DNA of 64,000 nucleotides, taken from Gordonia sp. SID5947. GTDB taxonomy: Bacteria; Actinomycetota; Actinomycetes; Mycobacteriales; Mycobacteriaceae. The translations under genes and the position numbers were made by a program. Below are positions 41,813 to 49,818 of this stretch, piece by piece. The stretch covers positions 2,852,001-2,916,000 of the forward strand of contig NZ_WWHU01000001.1 of NCBI RefSeq assembly GCF_009862785.1. The letters are read 5' to 3'. Below the pieces are notes generated by a model. That model saw only the letters and a list, made by a program, of their open reading frames with translations, made no database searches and was not told the origin of the DNA. Position 1 is the stretch's first letter, and the number at the start of each line of letters is the position of its first letter.

Positions 41813-43339
41813 CTACAGCGCTTTGAGCTCTTCGATGACGCTGTCGACGCTCTTCTTGGCATCGCCGAAGAGCATGCTGGTGCCGTCGCCGTAGAACAAC
41901 GGGTTCTCGATGCCGGCGTAGCCGGAGCTCATCGAACGCTTGAGCACGATGACGGAACGGGCTTCGTCGACGTTGAGGATCGGCATGCCGTGGATCGGCG
42001 AACTGGGATCGGTACGGGCAGCCGGGTTGGTGACGTCGTTGGCGCCGATGACGATGGCGACATCGGTCCGGTTGAACTCGCCGTTGATGTCGTCCATCTC
42101 CTTCATCGCGTCGTAGGCGACGTCGGCCTCGGCCAGCAGCACGTTCATGTGCCCGGGCATACGCCCGGCGACCGGATGGATCGCGTACTTGACCTCCACA
42201 CCCTTGCCCTCGAGCAGCGCGGCCATCTCCTTGACCGCGTGCTGGGCCTGCGCGACCGCGAGTCCGTAACCCGGCACCACGATCACCTGGTTGGCGTAGG
42301 CCATCTGGATCGCGGCGTCGGCGGCCGAGGTGGCCTTCACCGTGCCGCCGGCAGCACCCGGTCCGCCACCGGCGGCGTCGTCACCACCGCCGAAGGAACC
42401 GAACACGATCGCCGGGATCGACCGGTTCATCGCCTTTGCCATCAGGTTGGTGAGGATGGAGCCGGACGCGCCGACGATCATGCCGGCGACGATCATCGCC
42501 TGGTTGTTGAGCGCCAGACCTGCCGCCGCAGCCGACAGACCGGTCAACGCGTTGAGCAGCGAGATGACCACCGGCATGTCGGCGCCACCGATCGGGAACA
42601 CCACGAACAAGCCCATCAGCCCGGCGATCACCAGCAGCAGCACGATCCAGAACCACGGGGTCGCCGAGGTGGAGTCGGCACGCAGGCCGATGTACACGGC
42701 GATCGCGACGGCCGCGATGGCGAGAACGATGTTGGCGAACTGGAAACCCTTGGCCGCCTTGACCAGTGACTTCTCGAAGTTCTTGTTCAGCAGTTCCTGT
42801 AGCTTGGCGAACGCGACCAGTGACCCCCAGAACGACACCGAACCGATGATCGCGGCGAACAGCGACCCGACGATCACGTGCACATCCGGGGTCTCCCCGA
42901 CCGCGGTGAAACCGTCGGTCTCGATGTACTCCGACCACGCGATCAGCGCGACGGTGCCGCCACCGACTCCGTTGAACAACGCCACCAGCTGCGGCATGGC
43001 GGTCATCTTGGTCTTGAGTGCCGGCGGGATGCCCAGCACCACACCGACTGCCAGACCCACCACGATCAGCACCCAGTTGATCGTCGGCACCCCGGCATCG
43101 CCGGCGTTGTTGTACACACCGAGCAGGGTCGCGATGATCGCGATACCCATACCGGTCGCGGCGATCCAGTTGCCACGCACCGCGGTCTTGGGTCCGGTCA
43201 GGCCCATCAGGCCGTAGATGAACAACGAGAACGCGACGATGTAGAGGACGGTGACCCCGTAGCCGAGTCCCTCGGATACCTGGCCGGACGATTCCACGGC
43301 GAGGTTCAGGCTGGTTGACTGCAGGACGGGCGCGCTCAC
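41813..43339 (-). CDS. pntB: NAD(P) transhydrogenase beta subunit
   Basis: The 508-residue protein has about nine membrane segments (domain II) followed by the NADP(H)-binding domain III at about residues 330-508, marked by VIVVPGYGLAVAQAQHAVKEM, HPVAGRMPGHMNVLLAEA and IVIGANDVTNPAA. It uses the proton gradient to reduce NADP+ with NADH, and supplies NADPH for reductive reactions. GTG 43339 overlaps the stop of the 101-residue subunit gene. Confidence 0.95.
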   Translation of the reverse strand: MSAPVLQSTSLNLAVESSGQVSEGLGYGVTVLYIVAFSLFIYGLMGLTGPKTAVRGNWIAATGMGIAIIATLLGVYNNAGDAGVPTINWVLIVVGLAVGVVLGIPPALKTKMTAMPQLVALFNGVGGGTVALIAWSEYIETDGFTAVGETPDVHVIVGSLFAAIIGSVSFWGSLVAFAKLQELLNKNFEKSLVKAAKGFQFANIVLAIAAVAIAVYIGLRADSTSATPWFWIVLLLVIAGLMGLFVVFPIGGADMPVVISLLNALTGLSAAAAGLALNNQAMIVAGMIVGASGSILTNLMAKAMNRSIPAIVFGSFGGGDDAAGGGPGAAGGTVKATSAADAAIQMAYANQVIVVPGYGLAVAQAQHAVKEMAALLEGKGVEVKYAIHPVAGRMPGHMNVLLAEADVAYDAMKEMDDINGEFNRTDVAIVIGANDVTNPAARTDPSSPIHGMPILNVDEARSVIVLKRSMSSGYAGIENPLFYGDGTSMLFGDAKKSVDSVIEELKAL

Positions 43340-43641
43340 TTGGCGGTCTCCTTCTTACCCTTGAACATGCCGAGCATGCGGTCGGTGACCGCGAAGCCGC
43401 CGACCACGTTGAGCGTTCCGAACACCAGCGCGACAAACGCGATGATGCGTACGCCCCAATTGGCGTCGGCAGGCAATGAACCCAGCACGACCAGCGCACC
43501 GAGCACCACGATGCCGTGGATGGCGTTGGTGCCCGACATCAGCGGAGTGTGCAATGTGTTGGGGACCTTGGAGATAACGGCGAATCCCACGAACCCGGCA
43601 AGCACCAGGATCGCGATGTTCGCAAGCAGTTCGTTGTACAT
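43336..43641 (-). CDS. pntAB: NAD(P) transhydrogenase membrane subunit alpha-2
   Basis: The 101-residue protein holds three membrane helices of domain II that are fused to the alpha subunit in enterobacteria and separate here (LANIAILVLAGFVGFAVIS onward). The three-gene layout is usual for mycobacteria and Rhodospirillum. Its ATG shares a base with the stop of the upstream subunit gene (TGATG). Confidence 0.93.
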   Translation of the reverse strand: MYNELLANIAILVLAGFVGFAVISKVPNTLHTPLMSGTNAIHGIVVLGALVVLGSLPADANWGVRIIAFVALVFGTLNVVGGFAVTDRMLGMFKGKKETAK

Positions 43642-44753
43642 CAGGCACTCGCCCCTGTCTTGTTTCCTGCTTCGCTCGCCCCGGCCTCACGGGTGACACA
43701 GGCTCCGGCCAACACCTCGTCGTCGAAATCCGGTGTGAAAGCGCCGTTGTCGTCGAGCATGAGTTCCAGCAGTGCAAGGAGGTTCTTCGAATACAGCTCG
43801 CTGGCGTGCTCGGGCATCGTCGCCGGCAGATTCAGCGGCGACGCGATGGTGACGTCGTGCTTGACGACGGTCTCACCGGGCTCGGTCAGCTCGCAGTTGC
43901 CACCGGTCTCACCGGCGAGGTCGACCACCACGCTGCCTGCCTTCATGCCCTCCACCGCAGCGGCCGTCACCAACCGGGGCGCCGGTCGACCCGGCACCAG
44001 TGCGGTGGTGATGACCACGTCGAATCCCTTGATCGCATCCTCGAGGGCCTGCTGCTGCGCGGCACGCTCGTCGTCGGTGAGCTCGCGGGCGTACCCGCCC
44101 TCACCGGCGGCATCGATACCGAGATCGAGCCACTGGGCACCGACCGATCGCACCTGCTCGGCCACCTCCGGCCGGACGTCGTATCCGGTGGTGCGACCGC
44201 CGAGGCGTTTGGCCGTGGCCAATGCCTGCAGCCCCGCGACACCCACACCGAGCACGAGTACCGTCGCCGGCTTCACCGTGCCCGCCGCCGTCGTCATCAT
44301 CGGGAAGTACCGGGTGGAGAGATCGGCCGCGACGACGACCGCCTTGTACCCGGAGACGTTGGCCTGCGAACTCAGCGCATCCATCACCTGGGCGCGCGAG
44401 ATGCGCGGAATGGCCTCGACCGCGTACGCCTCGACGCCCGCGGCCTTGAGCGCACCGATCTGATTGTCGGCGTTGCGCGGCGCGAGGAAACCGATCAGCT
44501 TCTGCCCGTCGCGCAACTTACCGATCTCGTCGTCCGACGGTGGCGCCACACGGACCACCACGTCCGCCGAATACGGGTCGCCGATCGACGCACCCGCCTC
44601 GACATAATGCTCGTCGGGGATCAACGCCCCGAGGCCGGCGCCCGATTCCACGATCACCGGGACACCCTTACCGACCAGCGAGCCGACCACCTTGGGGACC
44701 AACGCCACTCGGCGTTCGCCCGCGGCGGACTCGCGCACGACACCCACGCTCAT
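43641..44753 (-). CDS. pntAA: NAD(P) transhydrogenase alpha-1 subunit, NAD-binding
   Basis: The 370-residue soluble subunit (domain I) resembles alanine dehydrogenase. It has RRVALVPKVVGSLVGKG near the N-terminus and the NAD-binding Rossmann loop VLVLGVGVAGLQALATAKRLG at about residue 165, followed by TGYDVRPEVAEQV. ATG 44753 has GGGTGAGAA upstream and matches the family start (SVGVVRESAAGERRVA). A 120-nt leader separates it from the -10 at 44884-44889. Confidence 0.95.
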   Translation of the reverse strand: MSVGVVRESAAGERRVALVPKVVGSLVGKGVPVIVESGAGLGALIPDEHYVEAGASIGDPYSADVVVRVAPPSDDEIGKLRDGQKLIGFLAPRNADNQIGALKAAGVEAYAVEAIPRISRAQVMDALSSQANVSGYKAVVVAADLSTRYFPMMTTAAGTVKPATVLVLGVGVAGLQALATAKRLGGRTTGYDVRPEVAEQVRSVGAQWLDLGIDAAGEGGYARELTDDERAAQQQALEDAIKGFDVVITTALVPGRPAPRLVTAAAVEGMKAGSVVVDLAGETGGNCELTEPGETVVKHDVTIASPLNLPATMPEHASELYSKNLLALLELMLDDNGAFTPDFDDEVLAGACVTREAGASEAGNKTGASA

Positions 44754-44883
44754 AGTTCTCACCCTGTCTGGTTCACACCGGGCAGACCGGACCCCCGCGG
44801 TCGATGCCTGCATCACGTCCACGTCGGGTCGCGATGCACCGGGAGCAGTGCATTTGTCACCCGGCTCACAAAAACGTGCGACG

Positions 44884-44889
44884 AACATA
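44884..44889 (-). promoter_or_regulatory. Possible -10 box TATGTT of the pnt operon
   Basis: TATGTT (minus strand) would start a leader of about 125 nt before pntAA. The leader contains a 6-bp hairpin ATGCAC...GTGCAT (44834-44853). It is one of the few genes here with a long leader. Confidence 0.35.
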
Positions 44890-44928
44890 GCATGGGCTCA
44901 TTTGATGGGGGCGACGCAGTCAGATAGG

Positions 44929-46515
44929 TCACTCACCTCTTGACGACCGCGCGGGCGCGTCGCCGGACACTCGTCCGGCCCCCGGCCCGGCGCCATCGGC
45001 GGACGTGTCATCCGAGGTGTCCGAGGCCGATTCCGAGTCCGGCGAATCGCCCGACGACCTGCCATCCGACGAATCCGGGCCGGCCTGATCGGCCGTTGCC
45101 TCGGAGTGGGTCGGCTCCCCAGCGGGGTCCGACGCCATCCCGGGCTCGGATTCGGATTCGGATGCGGATGTGGAGTCGGCGGATTCCGTAGCCGTCGTCG
45201 CCGAAACCGCCGGCGCGGGGGTCGGCGTGTCCGGCGCGGTCGTTGTCGTCGCCTCCGATGCCGATGAGGTCGACTCGGTTGTCGCGCTCGCCACCGGTGG
45301 GGTGGGCGCCGCCGGTGTGGTGGCTGCCGGTGTGGTCGCTGCCGGTGTCGTGGGATCGACGTCGCTCGGTGCACGTTTGTCGAGGACGTCCGGATCGGTC
45401 GCGGGAACAGTCCAGCCGAGCCGCTCATAGATCTGCTCTTGCAACTCCCGCGGCGTCGGGATCACGTGGCCGCCGATCTCCGCCTGCTCGCCCGGCATCG
45501 GCACCGGGATCAAGGTGTTCAGCGCCTCGTCGACCTCTTTCGGTACGGGGATGCCGACGTCACGCAGCATCATTCCCCACGGATTGCCGCCGCCGTCGCC
45601 CTTGAGCACCACGTAGGTGGTGTTGCCGTCGTCGCTGTCCCACTTCTTGACCTCGGTGTAGTCGTTGACGTGGCTCTCGAGGAATGCGTGCGTGTAGAAG
45701 CCGGGGATCAGGTAGAAGAAGGTGCCGATCGGGTCGGCGAACGGGTTGCCCACCCCACAGGTGGCATCACCCTGGACGCAGTAGGAGATGACCTTGATGT
45801 CACCGGTATCGGCCGGATCCCGATCACCGTTGGTGTACATCCCGTCCATGAAACTCGGGACGACGTTCTCCACGCCCGTGTTGGGAAAGCGGGAGTCCGC
45901 ACCGACGACCACGACGATGTTCTCGTCCGGGATGGCTCCCTCCACCCCGTTGACATAATCCTTGTGCAACTCGTAGGCGATGTTCATCGCCACCGGGCCA
46001 CTCTGGGAGTAGCCGTTGACGATCACCGTGCCCTGCTGCCCCTGCTTGCGCCAGGCCGCATAGGCGTCGTCGACGCCGGTCGCGGTCCCGGCGTCGACCG
46101 AGTCGTTGAACGTCCCGACGCCCGCGAGGTCGATCCGGATGCCGAACACGTTGAGGCCGAAGGCCGCCGGATAGTCGACGATGGTGATCGGCGGCTGGTG
46201 GTCCACGCCGTCGGGCGAATCGTAGAAGCCGATCCCCGCCGTCCTGGCCATCTGGTCGGAGCCGTCGTAGTCGGTGGTTCCGGGCACCAGGATCACCGAC
46301 GCGTTCTCCCCGAGGGCGGGAGGTAACCATTCGGGCTTCGCACGGGTCAGATCCTGGTCGCCGATCGAGACCGGCGGATCGATGTCGGGGAATTGGATCC
46401 CGCCGATTCCCAGCGCATTCGCCGACCCCGGCTGGAACCCTGGTTGGAGGAACAGTCCGACCGACAGAAACACGGTCAGCGACAACAGAACCCGACGCAC
46501 ACGCCCTACGCTCAC
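44929..46515 (-). CDS. Secreted PE-PPE-domain serine hydrolase with acidic Ser/Thr-rich tail
   Basis: The 528-residue protein has a signal peptide (VRRVLLSLTVFLSVGLFLQ, likely cut after ANA near residue 36). The hydrolase domain (about 60-350) is of the PE-PPE/cutinase-like kind, with nucleophile elbow VNGYSQSGPVAMN (Ser) and SYCVQGDATCGVGNP with a probable disulfide. The last about 145 residues are rich in Ser, Thr, Asp, Glu, Ala and Pro and should be disordered, perhaps a cell-wall spacer. GTG 46515 or 46530 may be the start. Related mycobacterial proteins act on esters, possibly mycolate or lipid esters; the substrate here is unknown. Confidence 0.85.
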   Translation of the reverse strand: MSVGRVRRVLLSLTVFLSVGLFLQPGFQPGSANALGIGGIQFPDIDPPVSIGDQDLTRAKPEWLPPALGENASVILVPGTTDYDGSDQMARTAGIGFYDSPDGVDHQPPITIVDYPAAFGLNVFGIRIDLAGVGTFNDSVDAGTATGVDDAYAAWRKQGQQGTVIVNGYSQSGPVAMNIAYELHKDYVNGVEGAIPDENIVVVVGADSRFPNTGVENVVPSFMDGMYTNGDRDPADTGDIKVISYCVQGDATCGVGNPFADPIGTFFYLIPGFYTHAFLESHVNDYTEVKKWDSDDGNTTYVVLKGDGGGNPWGMMLRDVGIPVPKEVDEALNTLIPVPMPGEQAEIGGHVIPTPRELQEQIYERLGWTVPATDPDVLDKRAPSDVDPTTPAATTPAATTPAAPTPPVASATTESTSSASEATTTTAPDTPTPAPAVSATTATESADSTSASESESEPGMASDPAGEPTHSEATADQAGPDSSDGRSSGDSPDSESASDTSDDTSADGAGPGAGRVSGDAPARSSRGE

Positions 46516-46640
46516 TCGCCCTCGAACCACTCGCTCCGACAAAGTGAGCAAAGTGTATCGGGCACGACCGAAGGGATGTGGCGTGCTCGTCGAACGGGCG
46601 AGTTTCTCGTCTGTCGACCTCGTCCGGTCGGATGACCCGG

Positions 46641-48197
46641 TCAGCTGATCGTGTACGTCCTCGAGTCGAGTCCGGTCGCTCCGTCCGGAACCGGAGACGC
46701 GTACGCCTCGACTTGTACGCGCCCGTTCTTGTCGGTGGCGCGGCAGGTCACGGTGTGGTCGCCCGGTGTCGCGTTCCAGGTGAACCGCCACTGGCGCCAT
46801 GTGTCGACCGAGTATTCGTCGGCCAGCACAGCGGGCTCCCACGCGCCGTCGTCGATGCGCACGTCCACGGACGCGACGCCGGTGTGCTGCGCCCATGCGG
46901 TCCCGGCGATGATCACCTCTCCGCGTGGCTGTTCCGACCGTGAGTCGGGTCGGTCGATCCGCGATGCGAGCTTGATCGGGCCGAGCGCCGACCATCCCCT
47001 CGTGGTCCAGTAGGCCTTGGCGTCGCTGAATCGCGTCAGTTCCCAGTCGACCACCCATTTGGTGGCGGACACGTAGCCGTAGAGACCCGGGATCACCTGC
47101 CGCACCGGATATCCGTGCTCGACCGGCAGCGGGGACCCATTCATCCCGATGGCCAGCAACGCATCTCGCCCGTCGGTGGCCGCCGTCAGTGGGGTTCCGC
47201 AGGTCCAGCCATCGGCGCTCGTCGAGAGCAACATGTCGACGCCCGGTTGTACCCCGGCGCGGTCGAGAAGAGTCTTCATGGGCACCCCGAGCCATCGCGC
47301 ATTGCCGATCAGGTCGCCCCCGACGACGTTGGACACACACGTCAGGGTGACGATCCGTTCGGTCATCGGCATCGCGAGCAGTTCGTCCCAACCGATCCGG
47401 ATCTCGTTGTCGACCATGCCGTGAATCCGCAGTGACCAATCCGCGGTCGTGAGACTGGGGACCTGCAATGCCGTGTCGATGCGGTAGAAGTCGTCGTTGG
47501 TGGTGATGAACGGGGTCGCGCCGGGTACCTGCAGATCAGCCGTGGCGGGGACGGGTGGGGCGGGCGATCGGGGAATGGGCAAGCGGACGTTGGTGCGGTC
47601 GGCGACGGTTCGCGCGGTGTCGGCGAGGACCCGTCTGCCCACGACACCGGCGGCCACCGCAACGGCGGCGATCCCACCGGCGGTCAGCAGGAACCGCCGG
47701 CCCACCCCGGCCGGCGCCGGGAGCGGGTCCTCGTCTGGCGTTTCGACCGATGGGCGCAGCATCCCGACCAGAATTCTCAGCACGAGCACAGCGGTGAGCG
47801 CCGCGACCACCGACGGGATCGCAAATGTCCACCGTGAGTCCGGCCGTGCGAGCGCGGCGATCACGCCGACGATGCCGAAGAGGACGACGATCACGGTGCC
47901 GGCGGGCGGTCGAAGACGTTCGGCAACACCGCAACCCGCGGCGAGTGCGGCGATGATGCAACCCATGCCGATGAAGAGCGCGAGCTTGTCGGAGGTCCCG
48001 AAGGTCCCGATCGCCCACTCGCGGATTCCGTCCGGCATGTGATCGACAACCGCAGAGCCGACGGCGAAGTAGGGCGAGGCGCCAGGGGCCACCATGATCG
48101 CGAAGAGTTCGCCGATCGCAAGCCCCGCGCCGACCGCGACGATGCCGGCAAACGCGGCGGCCCAGAGTCCGGCGGGGCGATGAGAAGTCGTGGTCAC
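46641..48197 (-). CDS. Membrane-anchored molybdopterin-dependent oxidoreductase (sulfite oxidase fold)
   Basis: The 518-residue protein has four to five membrane segments in the first 190 residues, then a sulfite-oxidase-type catalytic domain facing outward (about 235-410) with LTCVSNVVGGDLIGNARWLGVP, in which Cys is the molybdenum ligand. A C-terminal immunoglobulin-like dimerisation domain ends in VQVEAYASP. This is the Rv0218-like type. The natural substrate is unknown; methionine sulfoxide or sulfite chemistry are family roles. GTG 48197 follows AAGGGGT. Molybdenum supply could come from the mod operon at 8.2-11.2 kb. Confidence 0.88.
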   Translation of the reverse strand: MTTTSHRPAGLWAAAFAGIVAVGAGLAIGELFAIMVAPGASPYFAVGSAVVDHMPDGIREWAIGTFGTSDKLALFIGMGCIIAALAAGCGVAERLRPPAGTVIVVLFGIVGVIAALARPDSRWTFAIPSVVAALTAVLVLRILVGMLRPSVETPDEDPLPAPAGVGRRFLLTAGGIAAVAVAAGVVGRRVLADTARTVADRTNVRLPIPRSPAPPVPATADLQVPGATPFITTNDDFYRIDTALQVPSLTTADWSLRIHGMVDNEIRIGWDELLAMPMTERIVTLTCVSNVVGGDLIGNARWLGVPMKTLLDRAGVQPGVDMLLSTSADGWTCGTPLTAATDGRDALLAIGMNGSPLPVEHGYPVRQVIPGLYGYVSATKWVVDWELTRFSDAKAYWTTRGWSALGPIKLASRIDRPDSRSEQPRGEVIIAGTAWAQHTGVASVDVRIDDGAWEPAVLADEYSVDTWRQWRFTWNATPGDHTVTCRATDKNGRVQVEAYASPVPDGATGLDSRTYTIS

Positions 48198-48248
48198 ACC
48201 CCTTGATACCTCAGTCGGTCGACAAATGGACCGGCTCGGGCCGCGACG

Positions 48249-49724
48249 TCACCCTTCGGTCACAACCTCCGCGCGGCGAGCCGCATGCCTGCCGGCACGC
48301 CGTCCGAAATACGAGCCCTCTCCGAGCTGTGTCCCGCTTGCGTACCCTTTGCCGTCCTGCGCCAGGTTGGCGGCGCAGGCGCCGGCGGCATAGAGCCCGG
48401 CGATCGGTGCGCCGCCGCCGTCGAGCACCTCGGCGTCGATGGATGTCGCCATGCCGCCGATGGTGAAGCACGAGTACATGGCCTTGCCGAGACTGAGATC
48501 GAAAGCGCCCCAGGGCCCCTGGTCCTGGGGAGCGAGGAATTCCGCCGACTTGTGGAAGTCCGGGTCCTCACCCTTTGCCGCGTTCGCGTTGTAGTCGGCG
48601 AGGGTCTTCTGCAACTTGCCCTCAGGGATCCCGAGGTCGGATTCCATCTCGGCGACCGTCTCCCAGCCGTCGATGAGGTTGATCAGCGGTACTTCCGGAC
48701 GCTTCATATGCGCCTCGTCGACGATCAGGAACGCGGCCGAATCCGGTTGATCCATCACGAATCCCGAGGTTCGCGAGTGATACGAGTCCTCCGCGACAAA
48801 ACGCTCGCCGTCGCGGTTCACCACGATGCCGGTCAGGAGGATGCTGGGTGGGTAGATCGGGGCGGTGACGAACGCCTGGTCCATGTGCTTGAGCGCGGCA
48901 CCGACCGATTCGCCGAGCCGGATACCCAGACCGTCGTCGTAGGTGCTGCCCAAGGTGAACGGCTTCTCGGCGACATGTGGCACATATCGGGCCACCATCT
49001 CCTCGTTCATCACGAACCCTCCGGCCGCGATGATGACCGACCGCGCCCGGATGACGCCCTCTTCGCCGGGACGTTTCCACGATGCACCGACCACGCCGCC
49101 GGCCTCGTCCACCACGAGGTGCCGCGCACCGGTCTCGTAACGGATCTCGGCCCCGAGTTCGGCGAGGCGCTTGACCAGAAGGTCGACGACCATGGACGCA
49201 CCACCGGTGTCGCCGGGTACGGGGACCTTGTGCCCGCGAGGCGCGGGCGTCGCGATGTTCTTGAAGGGCCACACCTTCTCGTTGCCCGTGAACATCAGCC
49301 CTTGGGTCTGCGGCTGGATGACGGCCTTCTCCGGGTAGAAGCTGCGCTCGAAACTGAATCCGAGACCCTCCAGCCAGTTGAAGTGTTCGACGCTGTCGAA
49401 GCAATACGCGTGGATCTTCTCCGGCTCGGGCTCCCGGGACACCGCGGTGAGGTACTTCTCCATCTCCTCCGGGCTGTCGTCGTGCCCGGTGGCCTGCTGC
49501 ACCGCTGTGCCGCCGCCCAGGTAGAAGTGGCCACCGGCCATACAGCTCGTCCCGCCCGCGGCGGCCGCGCGTTCGAGGACCAGGACCTTCGCCCCGGCCG
49601 CGGCCGCTTCCACGGCCGCACTCCCGCCCGCGACACCACACCCGATGACCAGCACGTCGACGTCGTCGGAAAAGGACTCCACCGAGTCCAGCGCGATCGT
49701 GTCCGGGATCTCAGAACCTGCCAT
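48249..49724 (-). CDS. FAD-dependent 3-ketosteroid dehydrogenase, probable delta4-(5alpha) type, KstR-controlled
   Basis: The 491-residue flavoprotein has the FAD-binding DVLVIGCGVAGGSAAVEAAAAG at residues about 25-45 and the fumarate reductase/KstD fold. AGGHFYLGGGTAVQQATG, VPGDTGGASMVVD and GKGYASGTQLGEGSYFGR are features I associate with delta4-(5alpha)-ketosteroid dehydrogenases (4-KSTD), where the Tyr in GKGYASG is at the active site. It would place a 4,5 double bond in 5alpha-reduced 3-ketosteroids so that they enter the main ring-degradation path. ATG 49724 (MAGSEIPD) lies 6 nt after TACGCT. The KstR palindrome upstream gives independent support for a steroid role. A delta1-dehydrogenase or another flavoprotein is the alternative. 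Confidence 0.82.
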   Translation of the reverse strand: MAGSEIPDTIALDSVESFSDDVDVLVIGCGVAGGSAAVEAAAAGAKVLVLERAAAAGGTSCMAGGHFYLGGGTAVQQATGHDDSPEEMEKYLTAVSREPEPEKIHAYCFDSVEHFNWLEGLGFSFERSFYPEKAVIQPQTQGLMFTGNEKVWPFKNIATPAPRGHKVPVPGDTGGASMVVDLLVKRLAELGAEIRYETGARHLVVDEAGGVVGASWKRPGEEGVIRARSVIIAAGGFVMNEEMVARYVPHVAEKPFTLGSTYDDGLGIRLGESVGAALKHMDQAFVTAPIYPPSILLTGIVVNRDGERFVAEDSYHSRTSGFVMDQPDSAAFLIVDEAHMKRPEVPLINLIDGWETVAEMESDLGIPEGKLQKTLADYNANAAKGEDPDFHKSAEFLAPQDQGPWGAFDLSLGKAMYSCFTIGGMATSIDAEVLDGGGAPIAGLYAAGACAANLAQDGKGYASGTQLGEGSYFGRRAGRHAARRAEVVTEG

Positions 49725-49730
49725 GGGCAT

Positions 49731-49736
49731 AGCGTA
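49731..49736 (-). promoter_or_regulatory. -10 box TACGCT of the ketosteroid dehydrogenase gene
   Basis: TACGCT on the minus strand ends 6 nt before ATG 49724. The KstR site begins 8 bp further upstream, covering the spacer and -35 region. Confidence 0.6.
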
Positions 49737-49746
49737 GACGATTGAC

Positions 49747-49760
49747 TAGAACCTGTTCTA
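49747..49760. promoter_or_regulatory. KstR-type operator
   Basis: TAGAACCTGTTCTA matches TNNAACNNGTTNNA exactly. The symmetry extends to 49745-49762 (ACTAGAAC-CT-GTTCTAGT), making it an 18-bp palindrome broken only by the two central bases. It shares 12 of 14 bases with the site at 225-238. Confidence 0.88.
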
Positions 49761-49818
49761 GTTCTCCCCGTCAGAGGAGGGGACGACGGTCACCGCTCGG
49801 CGAGGAACGGGGAGCGGG

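Noticed and set aside
44834..44853. Hairpin in the pntAA leader considered as a riboswitch
   Set aside because: One 6-bp stem is too little structure to match any known class.
46516..47439. N-terminal extension of the PE-PPE-type hydrolase frame
   Set aside because: It reads over the molybdopterin oxidoreductase gene in another frame and would bury the signal peptide.
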